From NCBI GenBank assembly GCA_008638375.1, contig CM018032.1, positions 40,177,355 to 40,241,354 on the forward strand: a DNA stretch of 64,000 nt, given 5' to 3'. Shown in pieces: positions 1-11,739 of the stretch. A program made the position numbers and the translations under genes. The first letter of the stretch is position 1. Every line of letters begins with the position of its first letter. The notes beneath the pieces are model-generated. The model worked only from the letters and a program-made list of their open reading frames with translations, was not told where the DNA came from and made no database searches. This DNA is from Nyssa sinensis. Its lineage: Eukaryota > Streptophyta > Magnoliopsida > Cornales > Nyssaceae.

Positions 1-756
1 ATTGGTGTAGTGCCTGGCAGTACGTCGATGCAAAACTCAATCTCCCTATTTATGGGCATCCTTGGAAGATCATCCAGAAATACCTTAGGAAATTCCCTAG
101 CAATGGGAATCCTCTCTAACTCAAGCTGCTGAGAGTCAGTGTTTTGGACACTACATAAGAAACCGTGGCATCCCTTGGGAAGCAGACGCCTAGCTTGGAT
201 AGAGGAAACGAAGTAAAATAGAGAAGTCACCCCTGTACCCTCAAAGTCAACTGTCAAAAATTTAGGGTTCTGTATAAGAACTCGCTTGGCCACACAGTCT
301 ATCGTAGCATGATTGGCGGCTAGCCAATCTATTCCAAGGATAATATCGAACCCACAAATTCCCAATGGTATAAGGTTAGTAAATAAATGTGTATCCCCAA
401 TCTGTATCCAATAATGATTTCCCCGATGGTATAGAAACACTCAGTAAATATCCTAAGGGTTCTGTCACTATGTTCAATCTAGCAACATATATAGGGGATA
501 TAAATGAATGTGTAGATCCAGTGTCAAATAAAATATGAGCAGGCTGTGAGCATACTAAAAGAGTACCTGCGACTACGAAAGTTGTAGCCTGCACGTCTCC
601 TAGTAAGATGGAGAAAACCTGCCCTGCCTGCTGCTGGACGTTCCCCTCTCCACTCTTGTGGGTCGGGGGTCTAAGTGCTGCTGCTGCTCCGGGTGCTGGC
701 GCTCTAACCGAAGTAGTGCTCATCATGGCCTGACCCTTCTGAGGGTACTCTCTCAC
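1..756 (-). pseudogene. Tekay/Del-like Ty3/gypsy protease and start of pol
   Basis: Read on the minus strand this encodes a retropepsin-like aspartic protease with ILFDTGSTHSFIS, the catalytic D-T-G context typical of Tekay/Del chromovirus-type elements. A second frame downstream gives GFDIILGIDWLAANHATIDC and then FPKVFLDDLPRMP...REIEFCIDVLPGT, the usual linker into reverse transcriptase. The element runs off the left edge, so RT, RNase H and integrase are not in the window. The frame changes between the protease and the linker, near position 380, so the copy is broken. In an active element the protease would cut the Gag-Pol polyprotein. The lineage call rests on recognised motifs only. Confidence 0.8.
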
Positions 757-1696
757 AAAATGTCCCTCTTGGCTACACTAGTAGCAAGTGTTGCTATCCT
801 TGAGGCACTGGCCTTTATAGATCTTCTCACCACGGGGGCATTTGGTTGCACCCCCTCTAGTGCTGCCCTGTCTCCTCTAACTAAACCCTGTCGCCTGTGA
901 TACAACTCCAGGTCTGGTAAATGTAGATCCCTGTCCAGAAGAAGAAGGCCCTTGCCTCCTATTCTAGTTACCTCCCTGTCTCTGATTCCCTCGTCTCTTA
1001 GCGAATTCCTCGCCACTCTTCTCTATGATCCGAGCCGTCTCTACTACGTCATGATAAGTAGTCAGTCGCTAGGGTCTCAGTCTATCCTTGATAGACCTCA
1101 AACTTGCGAGCTTTCAGATCCTCGCTGTTGATGACATTCGGAGCAAACCTGGCCAACTCAGTAAATGTGGCCTCGTACTGCTCTACAGTCATCATCCCTT
1201 GCTGTAGTACCATGAACTCAGCAACCCTCCGATTCCGTACTTCCTAAGGGAAGTACTTCTTGTTGAAGATAGTGGTAAATCGCTACTAGTCCATGCCTGG
1301 CTCTTTGGCCTTCTCAATCATCCACCACTTATGGGCCATTCCCTTGAGCATATATGTGGCATAGGCCACCTTCTGAACCTCAGTGCATATTAGGATATCG
1401 TAAATCCTGTTCATCTTTAATAACCACTCCTCAGCTACAGTGGCTCCTCTCGTATTGTCAAATGTCGGGGGTTTCATCTTCTGAGACCGCTCGTATAAAT
1501 ATGTGGAGTCTTGCTCGTTCCCTTGACATCCACCTACGTTGCCGCCTGTGTTGACAGGCCGCTCCTATCACACCAGTTGTATCGGCTGGCTAGCACTGGC
1601 CTGAATCCGTGGCAGAGACTCAATGACGCTCTGCATCAATCTTTCTAACAGATCTAGATGATTTATAGGCAACAGATTCTGCCTCGTGTTAACCAT
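754..1696 (-). pseudogene. Tekay/Del-like gag with degenerate zinc knuckle
   Basis: The likely gag start is the ATG at 1696 (MVNTRQNLLPINHLDLLERL), shortly inside the primer binding site. A central block (1286-1477) reads EEWLLKMNRIYDILIC and YMLKGMAHKWW, a typical retrotransposon gag core. Near 740-800 there is a CCHC-type zinc knuckle, but a stop codon sits between its first two cysteines and the last cysteine position reads Tyr (GHFVREYP). Several other in-frame stops and frame changes are present. Gag would form the virus-like particle; this copy cannot make a full protein. The fragment is continuous with the protease remnant to its left. Confidence 0.75.
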
Positions 1697-1840
1697 GTTT
1701 GTAAAGATAACCAGTGAAGATAACCAATAAGATGACTAGTCAATGTGTAAGGTAAATAGTCAATGATCGTATAAAATAAAATGTCAGTCTTATCTATCAA
1801 TTCTAATTCGAGTCCTGTCTCCCATGACTCACAATCGAAC

Positions 1841-1858
1841 CTATAACTCTACTACCAA
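1841..1858 (-). other. Degenerate tRNA primer binding site
   Basis: On the minus strand, just inside the LTR end, the sequence TTGGTAGTAGAGTTATAGG resembles the initiator-Met tRNA primer site used by many Tekay-type elements (TTGGTATCAGAGC-like). It differs at a few bases. Its position two bases from the LTR border supports both the orientation and the LTR end at 1861. Confidence 0.6.
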
Positions 1859-1860
1859 GC

Positions 1861-3591
1861 TGTCACGACCCGAAACCCACCCTATGCAGATCTCGTGTTG
1901 CAGGGCTGACCCTAAGGTCGTCCCTAGTTTTTTCATTCCTGTATCATAGTACTAATATGCAATGTACTAAAAATTTAAAACAATAATAAGCTGAAGTCTT
2001 ATCAATAATAAAATCAGCGGAAGTCTTTTCAATACAATGACCAGCGGAAGTCTTCACAATACAAAATATGGTTTTACAATAAACAAAATAAGAACCAGAC
2101 ATAACCAGCACATGTGGGTGTTGAATACATGAGAGAACTAAAACATAAACTGGTACATTTCCTCAAAATGTCCTCCTACGCTCTCAGACTCCTACTGGGG
2201 TCTTGTAACGTCACTACCTGAAAAAGTGCTAAGTAAGGTGGAATGAGCTACAAAAGCTCAACAAGTAAATACAGATCTCCGATACTAGTATTGGTGATCA
2301 TAAAAGAATATGAATCCATGAATGAGAATATGATAGCCAATCATAAGAAAAGAGATGTTGTGATAGCCAATGAGAACAATTGTCATAATGGCCAATGAAT
2401 AATGGGTCACAATGTACAATCAGGAGTAATGGATATAACATCAACATAGAACTCTCAATGATAATATAACAATAAGAATGTACTGCCACAATAAACTGAT
2501 CACAATCAAATCAATAAGGAAGTGTCTCTCAATACAAGGTAATCATAAGGGATAGTGTAACTCAACAGTCGTAGTCAAAACAATTAAATAAGAGATGCAT
2601 TTATTCTGTGTCAGGGCTTGGCACACCCTCGGTCTTTTGGGTCCGGGCATACCCCTTAGTGAATTCCAATGTATTGCCATATGTCCGTTCACAGACTTGA
2701 CCTATAGGTCTCCAATATATCAGAAAACATCAGATGGATATTGTGACTGAGCACAAATCCGGTATATATAAACATGTCATGATCATAAGTGATTCATAAG
2801 AGTATAAAAATGGAATATCATATATATAGTGAAAACATAACAGTAGGCCTTTTAAGGCATGGTGTAGCATGATAACAATGATATTGCAGTCAATCAATGT
2901 CCACAAGATAGAACAATATCACATTGTGGAAAACAATAATATCAGGTACGTTCAAGAGTACAAGTTTGCAGTAAAGAGAATAAACTTGGCTTTGGAAACA
3001 CCACATGGAAGAGAAAGTGAATTTACTTACCTCTAAATGCAGTCCTAGGTCAGTATTCCGTGAGTTTGCCTTTCCCTTTCGAGTTCCCTATATGTCAATA
3101 GATCCGTCTCAGAATTAATGCTATTCATCAAATTTCATGCCTTGCTATCATAAGTATCTCTAACACTAATTTAGACTCTACCATTGAGTCCGGAATGCCG
3201 AAGAAAGTCGGTTTAGGCTTTCGCAGAATTCTATTTGGGTTCGGGTAGCAGTAAGGGTATTTTGGTCGTTTAGTGTTTCTACGGGTCTTTATTTTTCGGG
3301 ACCTCATCTAGTGACATGGACCTCACCATTGGACTCATAAGGTCCAAGATAGTCAAAATACACTAATAACTTGTTCAATTTAGACTTCGATCTATTTTGC
3401 TATATTTAATTTAATTAATTTTATTTAATATAGTTTATGTATAATATATATATATATATATATTTGTGCGCATGAAGACAGCGCGGGCTTGCCTGTCAAT
3501 TGGGCAGGGTTGGGGTTTCATTCGTGAGGTTCCTGGTTCGAATCCTGTAAGGCTCAGCCCTTTTCCTTTTTATTTCATTTTATACATTATT

Positions 3592-3630
<39 letters not shown>

Positions 3631-5262
3631 TTTTTGTGGGATTTAGTTGACACAGGCTTGCCTGTCAACTTGGTTTGTACGCCTTACTCCCTTGCCCTTG
3701 GTTCCCTATTCGAGTCTCGGGGGCAACAGCCCCCGTTATTTTTTTCCTTTTACTTTAAAACCAAACAGTGGCTAAGCCACTTATCTGCGTATAGGTTATC
3801 CCAGTTTTCCCCTTTTTCCCAATTTCAATTTGAAACGCCTGAAACCAAACAGCCCCCTCCCCCATTTAAATTTAAAACCCTAACCTAAAAACGTAGTTTC
3901 GAGGCCCAACGCCCTAACACTGTTCATCACCTTCCCCGTTAATCCGGTGAAGGTGCAGTAGGGTTCGTCACCTTCTCTAGTGACGGCAACCAAGTTCTGG
4001 TCGTTTCCTTGATCAAATCCGATGCAGTTTTCTTCCTCTTCCCTCAAGGATCTTAACCCTAACCTCATTTCCCATTAAAAGCCTCCCAATCTTCAAAAAT
4101 ATTGGGTCAACCATCTTCGGTCGATTTTCCGGCCAACTGTTCCCCTCTAATTTCGTGCATGTTTCTCCACTGTTTCAACCCCATTTTAATTCTAATGTGT
4201 TTTTGCATCCTTGAGGATTATTTTCCTAAACTTAAAAAATTGTTTTAAGCATAAAATTTATGAACCCTAATTATCACCCTAAACTTGCAACTAGGGTTTT
4301 CTCTCTCATTTCTAAGCCAAATGAACTGCAGTTTGTTCCTATCATCACCATTTTTCATGCTTATCAAGGTCCTATATTTAAAACTAAATGAATCTACATG
4401 AAATAAGAAAACATAACTTGATCTTCACTTACCTGTGTGAGCTTTTGGCTCGCAGTTTCCCCCTCATTTGCTTTTGGTTTCTCTTCTTCTTCTTCACTTC
4501 TGAATCTCAAAACACTCTTAGTTTCCTTGGTTTCTTCCTTTCTACTGTTGATTTTTACAAATCAGACCTCGGTATTTATAGGGAATTTCTCTCTCTTCAG
4601 CGCCTACAATTTCTCTCACTTCCTCCCTTTCTTGCAGCCTTATTTGACTGCCTCTATATTGCCCATTCATCCTCTACCATCCACGCACTACTTACACAAA
4701 AGATACATAATATATATACACTCCCACTTGCCCTCTCAAGTCGGCAGACCTGCTGCCTTCACCACAGCCGCACACACCTCACCCACTTGACACACACACA
4801 CAGCACACACACACACCCTTCTTTCCTCCTTGTTTCCTTTCTTCCTTTTCTTTATATTTACAAAATATACATATACACATACATACTTAATACCTTATAA
4901 ACATATACATATATATATTTTCCTATATTATATCTAATTATACATATATATATATCCTTATATATACATATATACATACATCTAATGGTATATACATACA
5001 CTTATTTTAGATATACTACGTGTCCATGAAATATGCACGTGCATAGAAATGCATGCATGCACACATTACGATGTTGGGTCCTAGGGTGCTCGGGTGTTGC
5101 CCAACACTGGCTATACTAAACAAACCATTCACATTCCAAAATCGTACAGTTCCATAAAATACCATGATATAGAGCTTAAACAGTTCGGTTTACAACTGGT
5201 GTTACATTACTCATCCGGGTCTACCTCGGTATACGTGCTGTATCCTGGGTCGGGACATTACA
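1861..5262 (-). repeat. Long LTR (about 3.4 kb) of the Tekay/Del-like element
   Basis: On the minus strand the LTR starts TGTAATGTCCCGACCCAG at 5262 and ends GGGTCGTGACA at 1861, giving TG...CA ends next to the primer site. Its start matches the start of the plus-strand LTR at 6162, including the shared stretch ACCGAGGTAGACC. Its interior also matches: for example GGATTTGTGCTCAGTCACA near 2735-2760 recurs near 8594 on the other strand. It has a TATA-like box at 4573-4580. Long LTRs of this size are usual for Tekay/Del elements. AT microsatellites lie at 3597-3626 and 4855-4990. No host gene is visible inside. Confidence 0.7.
4573..4580 (-). promoter_or_regulatory. LTR TATA box
   Basis: Minus-strand TATAAATA in the context CCCTATAAATACCG, about 680 bases from the LTR start. 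The plus-strand LTR of the same family has its own TATA box about 655 bases from its start, which supports this being the element promoter. Confidence 0.55.
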
Positions 5263-6161
5263 TTGTCCCTTTCGTGTTATACTAAGAGTTATAAGGTAGT
5301 TTGTCTAGCCTCACTCCCTGAACTAAAGGATGAACTATTAATCTTTAGTGTAGGTGGGATGTACTGCTAATCGCTAGTGTAAGTGGTCAGGTCGAAGTAG
5401 TGCTCCACAGTGATCAAGCGCCGGTCTGTGTTATAGATGAAGTGATCATACTACTTGAGGGATCAGAATCCTCGAGGAACTAGTTGTGGTCATACACCAT
5501 GCTTATGGCCTCCACTGGCCATAAAAAAAAAAACCAGAACAAAGAGTGTATGTGAGAACAACATGGTGAAATGTGTGAATGAAATACACTCGAACTATAA
5601 AGAATGCTCATGGGAAGGTTAGAACGCTTTATAGAAACTCAAAGGAATTCTAGACAAAGGTTCAAATATGGTGAACACTTAAACATGACATTTAGTTTGC
5701 TTATATCAGCATTTTCCTTCACACATTCGAACACAACTGATACTTTTATTTGAATGCATCTTTTATATTCTTTCGAACGAAGGAAGGAACTCCATTTGAA
5801 TACAGCTATGATTTATTCCGTTTTGATAAAGTTAATTTAGTTTGAATTAAGGGGATTTTTTTTTCAGAAATTTTTTTGAGCATTCATAAAAGGAAAAAAT
5901 AAAAACTTTACAATAAAAAATTTGATTCCCAAGGGTTTTAGATTCAATATTTTCAAGTAATTCACAAGTTACACTCCACAGATTAAATTAGGTACCCTAA
6001 AGTAGTTTTATCACTCAATTAATACACACTATGTCTAAAACATATTAAATTAGGATCTTAAAAGTGATCAACTACACATATAGGTTTCAGATTTCAAAAT
6101 AGTTAAGGATTTTAAAAAATTCACACAAATTCTAAAACCAATATAGTTAGACTGGACCAAT
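5263..6161. other. Spacer between two facing LTRs, no gene seen
   Basis: 899 bases between the start points of the two inverted Tekay-like LTRs. The left part (about 5300-5540) has mixed composition, then AT-rich sequence with A and T runs. I see no convincing ORF, RNA gene or transposon end. It may be old insertion-site DNA or unrecognised element sequence. Confidence 0.4.
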
Positions 6162-6379
6162 TGTAACACCCCGACCCGGAATGTAGCACTCAACCCGAGG
6201 TAGACCGGGTCAACCAATGTAAGGCCGAGTTGTAACCCGAACATGCATTGTAATGAGATAGATGTACAGTTTTAAAAACACACCATGATGTCAAACACAC
6301 AATGTAATTACAAGCAATCCCGAGTACCCCAGGGAACACCCATACGAGGAACCTGACTGTACGGGGATTCGTGTATACA

Positions 6380-6690
6380 TAAATACATATATGCGTACTT
6401 ATGTATATATATATATGTATATATTCGAGTATATATATATGTATATATAGTATAAATATATATATATATATATATCTATATACAAAATTATGTATAAATT
6501 ATACATTTATATATATATATGTATAAGTACATGTGTGTATATATATACGGTATATATATATATGTATATAATCAAAATATGTATGTGTATAGAGAAAGAA
6601 AGGGAAATAGAAGCACCGTCGACAATTGTGTGTTGCAAGGTGTGTGTTAGTGTGTGTATATATATATTATATGTATATATATTATATAAA
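6380..6690. repeat. AT-rich microsatellite block inside the LTR
   Basis: Runs of (TA)n interrupted by TG and CA steps, with GTGTGT stretches near 6640-6660. Similar TA-rich DNA occurs at the equivalent place in the inverted copy (about 4855-4990), so it is part of the LTR family and not a separate element. Confidence 0.7.
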
Positions 6691-6816
6691 ATATCCTACT
6701 TTATTTAATGTTGGAAAAACAAAAAGGAAAAAGGAAGGCAAAACTCAAAAAAGAAAAGTTAAGAAAAATGGGAGGAAGGGAAGAAGAAAGAGGAAGTAAG
6801 GGCGGTGGATTTGTGT

Positions 6817-6824
6817 ATAAAAGC
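6817..6824 (+). promoter_or_regulatory. LTR TATA box
   Basis: TATAAAAG in the context TTGTGTATAAAAGCAGG, about 655 bases from the LTR start. The offset is close to that in the inverted copy. Confidence 0.5.
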
Positions 6825-9449
6825 AGGTGAGATGCTTGAGAGAAAATCAGAGAAAAAGGAAGAGAAATTGAGAGCAACCAAGGAAGTTGAGTGAAGGAGA
6901 AATTTCTACAGAGATTCAAAGGAGAAAAACAAAAGTGGAAGGAAGAGAATCATGTAACCAACAAAGTGATTGCAACTCAAGAATTATTGTTTTAATGTTT
7001 TTGATTTTTAGAGTTGAATGCATGATGAAAACAGTAGGGTTACGTAGCATATTCATAAAGAAACACATTAAAATCAAAACGAGGCAAAATAGTGAAGAAA
7101 TCAGTTAGAAATATTGAGTTACAAGTTTAGTGGGTGAATAAATTTAAAGGTTTTTAGGAGGATTCAACAATGGGAAGGTGTTCCTTTTTGTTGCAGAAAG
7201 AAAATGGAAGAAAATGGGGCAAAACCAGGGTATGAAATGGCACGAAATTAGAAAACTTACCTTCGCTGGAGTAGCCACTGTCATGGCTCTGTTCGACGGC
7301 CAAAACCCTACCATTTTTGTTGTTAAATATAGATATGAAATTCCCTTGAAAATTACAGTCAAACCCCATTGAGAAAACCCAAGAAAACCATCGCTAGTGA
7401 GTTGCCATCGCTAGAGGAGATGATCGGAGACTCATCGGAGAAGAAGCACAGTGCCGGGTCTTAGGGTTAGGGTTTGGTTCTGGTTTGGGTTTGGGTCAGA
7501 CCCGACCTACCTACAAGTATGGACCCTCAATACTGTGTCATTTTGGTTTATATTTTAAGTGGGAATTAGAGTGTTTGGGCACAGGGTTTGAAAATTGAAT
7601 TAAGGCTTGATTGGAGATAGGGATAACTTATTCCAATTTTGTGGTTTATCCACTGTTTCGCTATTTGTGGTTTATCCACTGTTTGACTATTCTAAATGGG
7701 AATGGTAAATTATGAAATTACAAATTTAACCCAAATATTTTATAAATTGGAAATAGACCCTGAACTTATGGTTAATTGTGAAATGACCCAAGAAATAAAT
7801 AAATTAAATATTATTTAAATAATTTAAAAGGGGGAATTACTAAAATGCCTCGAAGTCAAATGTGAGTCAAACGGACTTCGATTAAAGTGAATGAATAGTG
7901 AATTTTTATTATTTTAGGCATTTCAGACTCAACGGTAAAGTCTGATTTGTAAAAATAAGTTCCAAAAAATAAAGACACGTAAAAGTGCAAAATGGCCATT
8001 ATGCCCTTTTTAGTACAGAAGTCTGAATTGAAGTCCGGAAAAGCCTAAACCAACTTTCTTCGACATTCTAGGCTCAATAGTAGAGTTTATTTTAGCAAAT
8101 AAGATACTTATAGTAATGAAACATAAAATTTGATGAATAGCATAGACTATGTAAAGATAGACTGAGATGTGTTTCCTGAATCATAGGAACATCGAAAGGA
8201 AAAGAGAAAGTGGTATGACTTTCTAAGGAATGCAGTAAGAGGTAAGTAATATCCGATCTCTGCATGTGATACTTCTAGCCATGTCATCAGTTTTTCATAC
8301 ACTACCAAATTATACTCTATATATGCCAGAATGTTTATTGAATCCACATTTATGATATTGTTCTATCTTATAGAATATATTGACTACCATATATCTTGAT
8401 CATAATTTTTGTACACTTGTACAAAGGACCATTCTGTACACTTGTACCTAGGGCCAAAAAGGGCCAACCAGTTATGTTCACGGTAGCCCAGTAACCATAG
8501 CCCTAAAAAGCTATATATTATGTTGCCAAAAACCAGTTATGATCCACTATACTTTTCACGGAAAGTAGCCTGATCTTGATGTATTATGAGTGTCGGATTT
8601 GTGCTCAGTCACAGACTCTATCTGATGCTTACTACGACCTACGGGTTAAGGTTCCAAGAGGAACATTAACTACCATGGCTATGCGAGAAATAATGCACGA
8701 TTTTGTCCTGGAGGACACGGATTTATATATATTACAAAGTTCTAAGTGCTATTCAGGGACCCTGGTGTGGGAAAAGGCCTAAATGAGTGCTCTAGGGGGT
8801 ATGCCGGGCCCCAAGTTAAAGTGCATCCACTTTTGCTAATATCATTGTCTTTTATAGAATTTCATAGGTTGATCATATTATTCCCTATGAATGGTAATGA
8901 GATTACACAGCTTTTATTGAGTTCATATGATTATGCTTGAGACAGCTCATGACTGTAGCAGTATGATTATTGTTGTCAGACCAGATTTTCATTTGATTGT
9001 CATTTGTGTTTCTTACCATTTGATATTCATTGATGAGTTTCATATTTCTTAACTGGCTATCATGTTTCCATTAACCTTGTCTTTCTTGGATTATGTTTTT
9101 CTATATTGACATGTAGACATGGCAGAGTAAAGGATAATTACTTACTGGGCTAAGTTAGCTCATTCAAATTTACTTTAATTATTTCAGGAATGGATGTTGA
9201 AAGGTGACCATAGCGCATGCTAGCTAGACATGGACATTTTTTGGGATTGTAAGGGTAATATGTGGTACAGTCTTGTAGCCTCCCATGTCATCCACGTCTT
9301 GGGGATGTACTGCATTTAAAGAAATTTTATAGTTTGTATTTTGAGAACCAGATATATTTACATGCAACTTTTATTTTAAGTCTTCTGCTATTTATGTTAA
9401 GTTATGATATTTATTGCATGTTAGTAGCACTGATTGTGTAGCAAGTTCA

Positions 9450-10751
9450 GATACTGAAGGTATGCAGAATACAAAAAAATAATGCACAAACAAAAGAAAA
9501 CTCACACTCATGTGGATAGCCATTAGGTCTTTAGCTATCTTCTGGGGCTTTACCTTAGTGAATTTTTGGGGGCTTGTCGCCTAGGAATCCTTGTAGGCCT
9601 TCTTCACTGTGCTTGGGCTAGAGTCTTCAGGCACTAGAGGGGTAACACGCGCCTTCCCCTTTCCCCTCTTTTGCTTCAATATGGGAGGGGTTGGGAAGGG
9701 AAGGGCCTTTTGAGCTAGCGAGCAACCTAGCTCTTCAAAGACTGTCCGTTCAGGGGAGTCAGAAATTAGTCGCCTCCTCTTCTCTCGAGGAAGGGGCTCG
9801 ATAGAGGATGAAGTCTCCTCGACCTTCTTCTTCTTCCCTGGTACCCATCTAGAGGGTAGTGACTTTTTCAAGCTCTCATTGTGATCCTTCACCAGTCCAA
9901 CCTCTATTAAGTTCTTCAGTGTGAGGATGGCCTCGTGAGAACGGTTATTGGTCTAGAGGAGCTTTTTGTACTTCTTTTGGAGATCGACAATAAAGATCGA
10001 TCTCTTTCAAGCCTTTTTATTTGCATAAAAATATCCAGAGCAAAAGTAATTTAGGTCCAAACATAGAAAATAAGAAAGTGAAATAAGTTGTAAAAAAGAA
10101 AGGGGGCTCACCCGTAATGCCAGTTTTACGTGGGAAGGTTGAAGCCCGATTCTCGAAGTCCTCGAACTCCTAGCCTCCCTTTACATAGAAGTACCACTTC
10201 TTCTAAAGTCTTATTAGAGGTGGATACAAAGAAGAGAGGTCCGAACTTGTCAAAAGACATGTAAAACATGCCTTCCGACTTCAAGTATTTCATATCTATA
10301 TCCTAATCAATGAAATATCTACTTCAATGCCATTCAAATGGCCTAAGACTATAAAACCTAGCAATTGCCTCTAGCTATTTATGTTTAGATCAATTAGGCA
10401 CATGTTAAACCAACTAAAAATTTTCCTAATAATACGATGAAAGGGGAACCAAACTCCTATCTCAAACCACTCAAGGTAAGCACAGATCTCACCGTATTAG
10501 ACGTCCGAAGGGCGGTCTATAGGCTCGGGTATCCTATAGGACACGTTATCAAGAAAGTCAAAAATAGCCTTCAGAACATCTATCATGCTCTGATTAATGA
10601 CGCTTTCAAACTCTTCCCTTTTATGGGTTTTTCCAGAGGTTTCCTCGCCTCTGTTCCTAGGCTCTAAGAAGGCCTCTAGTATCTTTACCTTAGAACTCAA
10701 GGCTGGGCTAACAATAGGCCTATTTTTTAAACTCTTAGAACGACTAGGCAT
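9450..10751 (-). pseudogene. Antisense ORF of Tat-like element, copy 1
   Basis: Runs opposite to the element. The probable start is MPSRSKSLKNRP at 10751. Two segments match the antisense ORF at 39400-41347: EAFLEPRNRGEETSG (compare DAFLEPRDRAGETSG) and EKRRRLISDSPER (compare VKRRRLISGSPEP). The middle resembles the plant protein family called 'putative gypsy type transposon' (Pfam Transposase_28), more clearly in the other copy. The frame is broken in several places. A GTGAGT donor-like site near 9505 suggests a downstream intron, as in copy 2. The function of such antisense products is unknown. Confidence 0.6.
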
Positions 10752-10997
10752 AACCAGTGCTTGACTGGGTATCAGAGACAGACATTGTCTAAAGAAAAGA
10801 CGTAGATGAATAGAAGATAGAAGAGGAAAGATGAAAAACTTGAGAAATGTTTTGTGAATCAAACATGACCAAGGTCTTGATTGGCAGAATCTTTCTAACA
10901 CACCAGAGATCGCCTTACTCAGAAAACTCTCTTGTTGCTGAAATGCTCAAAGTATCGAAGTGTTGAAAGGAAGAGCAGTGGCGTGTTTTCCCCCTTT

Positions 10998-11005
10998 TTA
11001 TAAAA
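10998..11005 (-). promoter_or_regulatory. TATA box for the antisense ORF, copy 1
   Basis: Minus-strand TTTTTATAAAAAGG about 250 bases upstream of the antisense start at 10751. A TATA element also precedes the homologous ORF in the other Tat-like copy. A conserved ATGCACCGTTT motif lies further upstream, near 11140-11155. Confidence 0.45.
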
Positions 11006-11231
11006 ACCCCAATTGAAGCCCACGTTAGGGGGCGTCGCTTCTGAACCGACATGTCAGTTGGGGCAATGATGGCCTCGTAACCCTAATCGGCGGCTAACAC
11101 AATAAATGTCACATCAACGGCTGTTTCCTCGAAATATGAAACGGTGCATTTATGGTAGACACGTGTATAACGTCCCAAAAATCCTAACATAAGCTTTGAG
11201 TATGCCAGAACTGAGGCTTGGGGGGAATAGC

Positions 11232-11739
11232 TGATATATCATAATTTGACTACCGTATTTAGGACGTGACACGTGTTTATAACGAGCTCTTCACTGTGTA
11301 AATCATAAGAGGGTTATTTCATCAATGTCAACAAAGGGTTCAGAAGTAATGGGTTCCGAACTTATCACTGCCTTCCATAAGCTATTGACCTCAGAGTAAG
11401 GAAACAAAGTTATACATAGAAACTACTATTTTCGGATATCTTCAAATCCCTACTTTTATGGTTCTTTATCCTACTCAACTTAGGATATTTACAGCCTATA
11501 AATAAAGTCATAAGGTACGCTTTCTATTGATGTTCAAATCGTCTCTTGAATTGTAGTCTCTTTTCTTTACTAACTTTATCATCGGAGCGGCTACCATCGG
11601 AGCCTTTCCGATGACTCTCTGATCTCAAATTCTTAACAAATAATTTGAGATCAGAAACTTTCATGTCAGAAAAAAGCAACATCAATAAACTTAAAAACTT
11701 ATGCGAGACTGACATTCATGTCTCTGTCTTTATATATCA
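11232..11739 (+). repeat. 3' LTR of the Tat-like remnant
   Basis: Starts TGATATATCATAATTTG directly after a purine-rich tract (GAGGCTTGGGGGGAATAG) and ends CTTTATATATCA, so it has TG...CA ends with short inverted repeats. It shares CCTATAAAT and ATCGGAGCGGCTACC with the LTR at 62630-63235, read on the opposite strand there. Its TATA box (TATAAATA) is at 11497-11504. Length is 508 bases. Confidence 0.65.

Larger units (their letters stand above)
6162..9440 (+). repeat. Second Tekay/Del-like LTR, plus strand, 3' end lost
   Basis: Starts TGTAACACCCCGACCCGG, followed by CGAGGTAGACCGGG, the same opening as the minus-strand LTR at 5262. A TATA box lies at 6817-6824. Homology to the minus LTR can be followed at 8590-8620 (GGATTTGTGCTCAGTCACAG), at the GGTATGCCGGGCCC block near 8800, and up to about 9440 (TTTATTGCATGTTAGTAG). 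There it stops before the expected CGGGTCGTGACA end. No gag or pol follows; Tat-type sequence begins instead. It is therefore a truncated solo-type LTR, and homologous to but clearly diverged from the first copy. Confidence 0.65.
9441..11739 (+). mobile_element. Truncated 3' end of a Tat-like Ty3/gypsy element
   Basis: This block has the order seen in the larger Tat-like element at 39-63 kb: antisense ORF, antisense TATA box, purine-rich tract, then LTR. Here it is in plus orientation and lacks gag and pol. The left border abuts the truncated Tekay-like LTR at about 9440. The right border is the LTR end at 11739. Because the left part is lost, no target site duplication can be checked. Confidence 0.65.

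Noticed and set aside
3475..3740. tRNA-like sequence with GGTTCGAATCC (B-box-like), and a related downstream block
   Set aside because: No matching acceptor stem, A box or anticodon arm could be built. It lies in the LTR and the second block keeps only part of the motif, so a tRNA or SINE call is not supported.
4388..4900. 170-codon plus-strand frame upstream of the TATA-rich part of the LTR
   Set aside because: It runs antisense inside the minus-strand LTR, is Ser/Phe/Thr/His-rich, and ends in a CA/TA microsatellite. No domain recognised.
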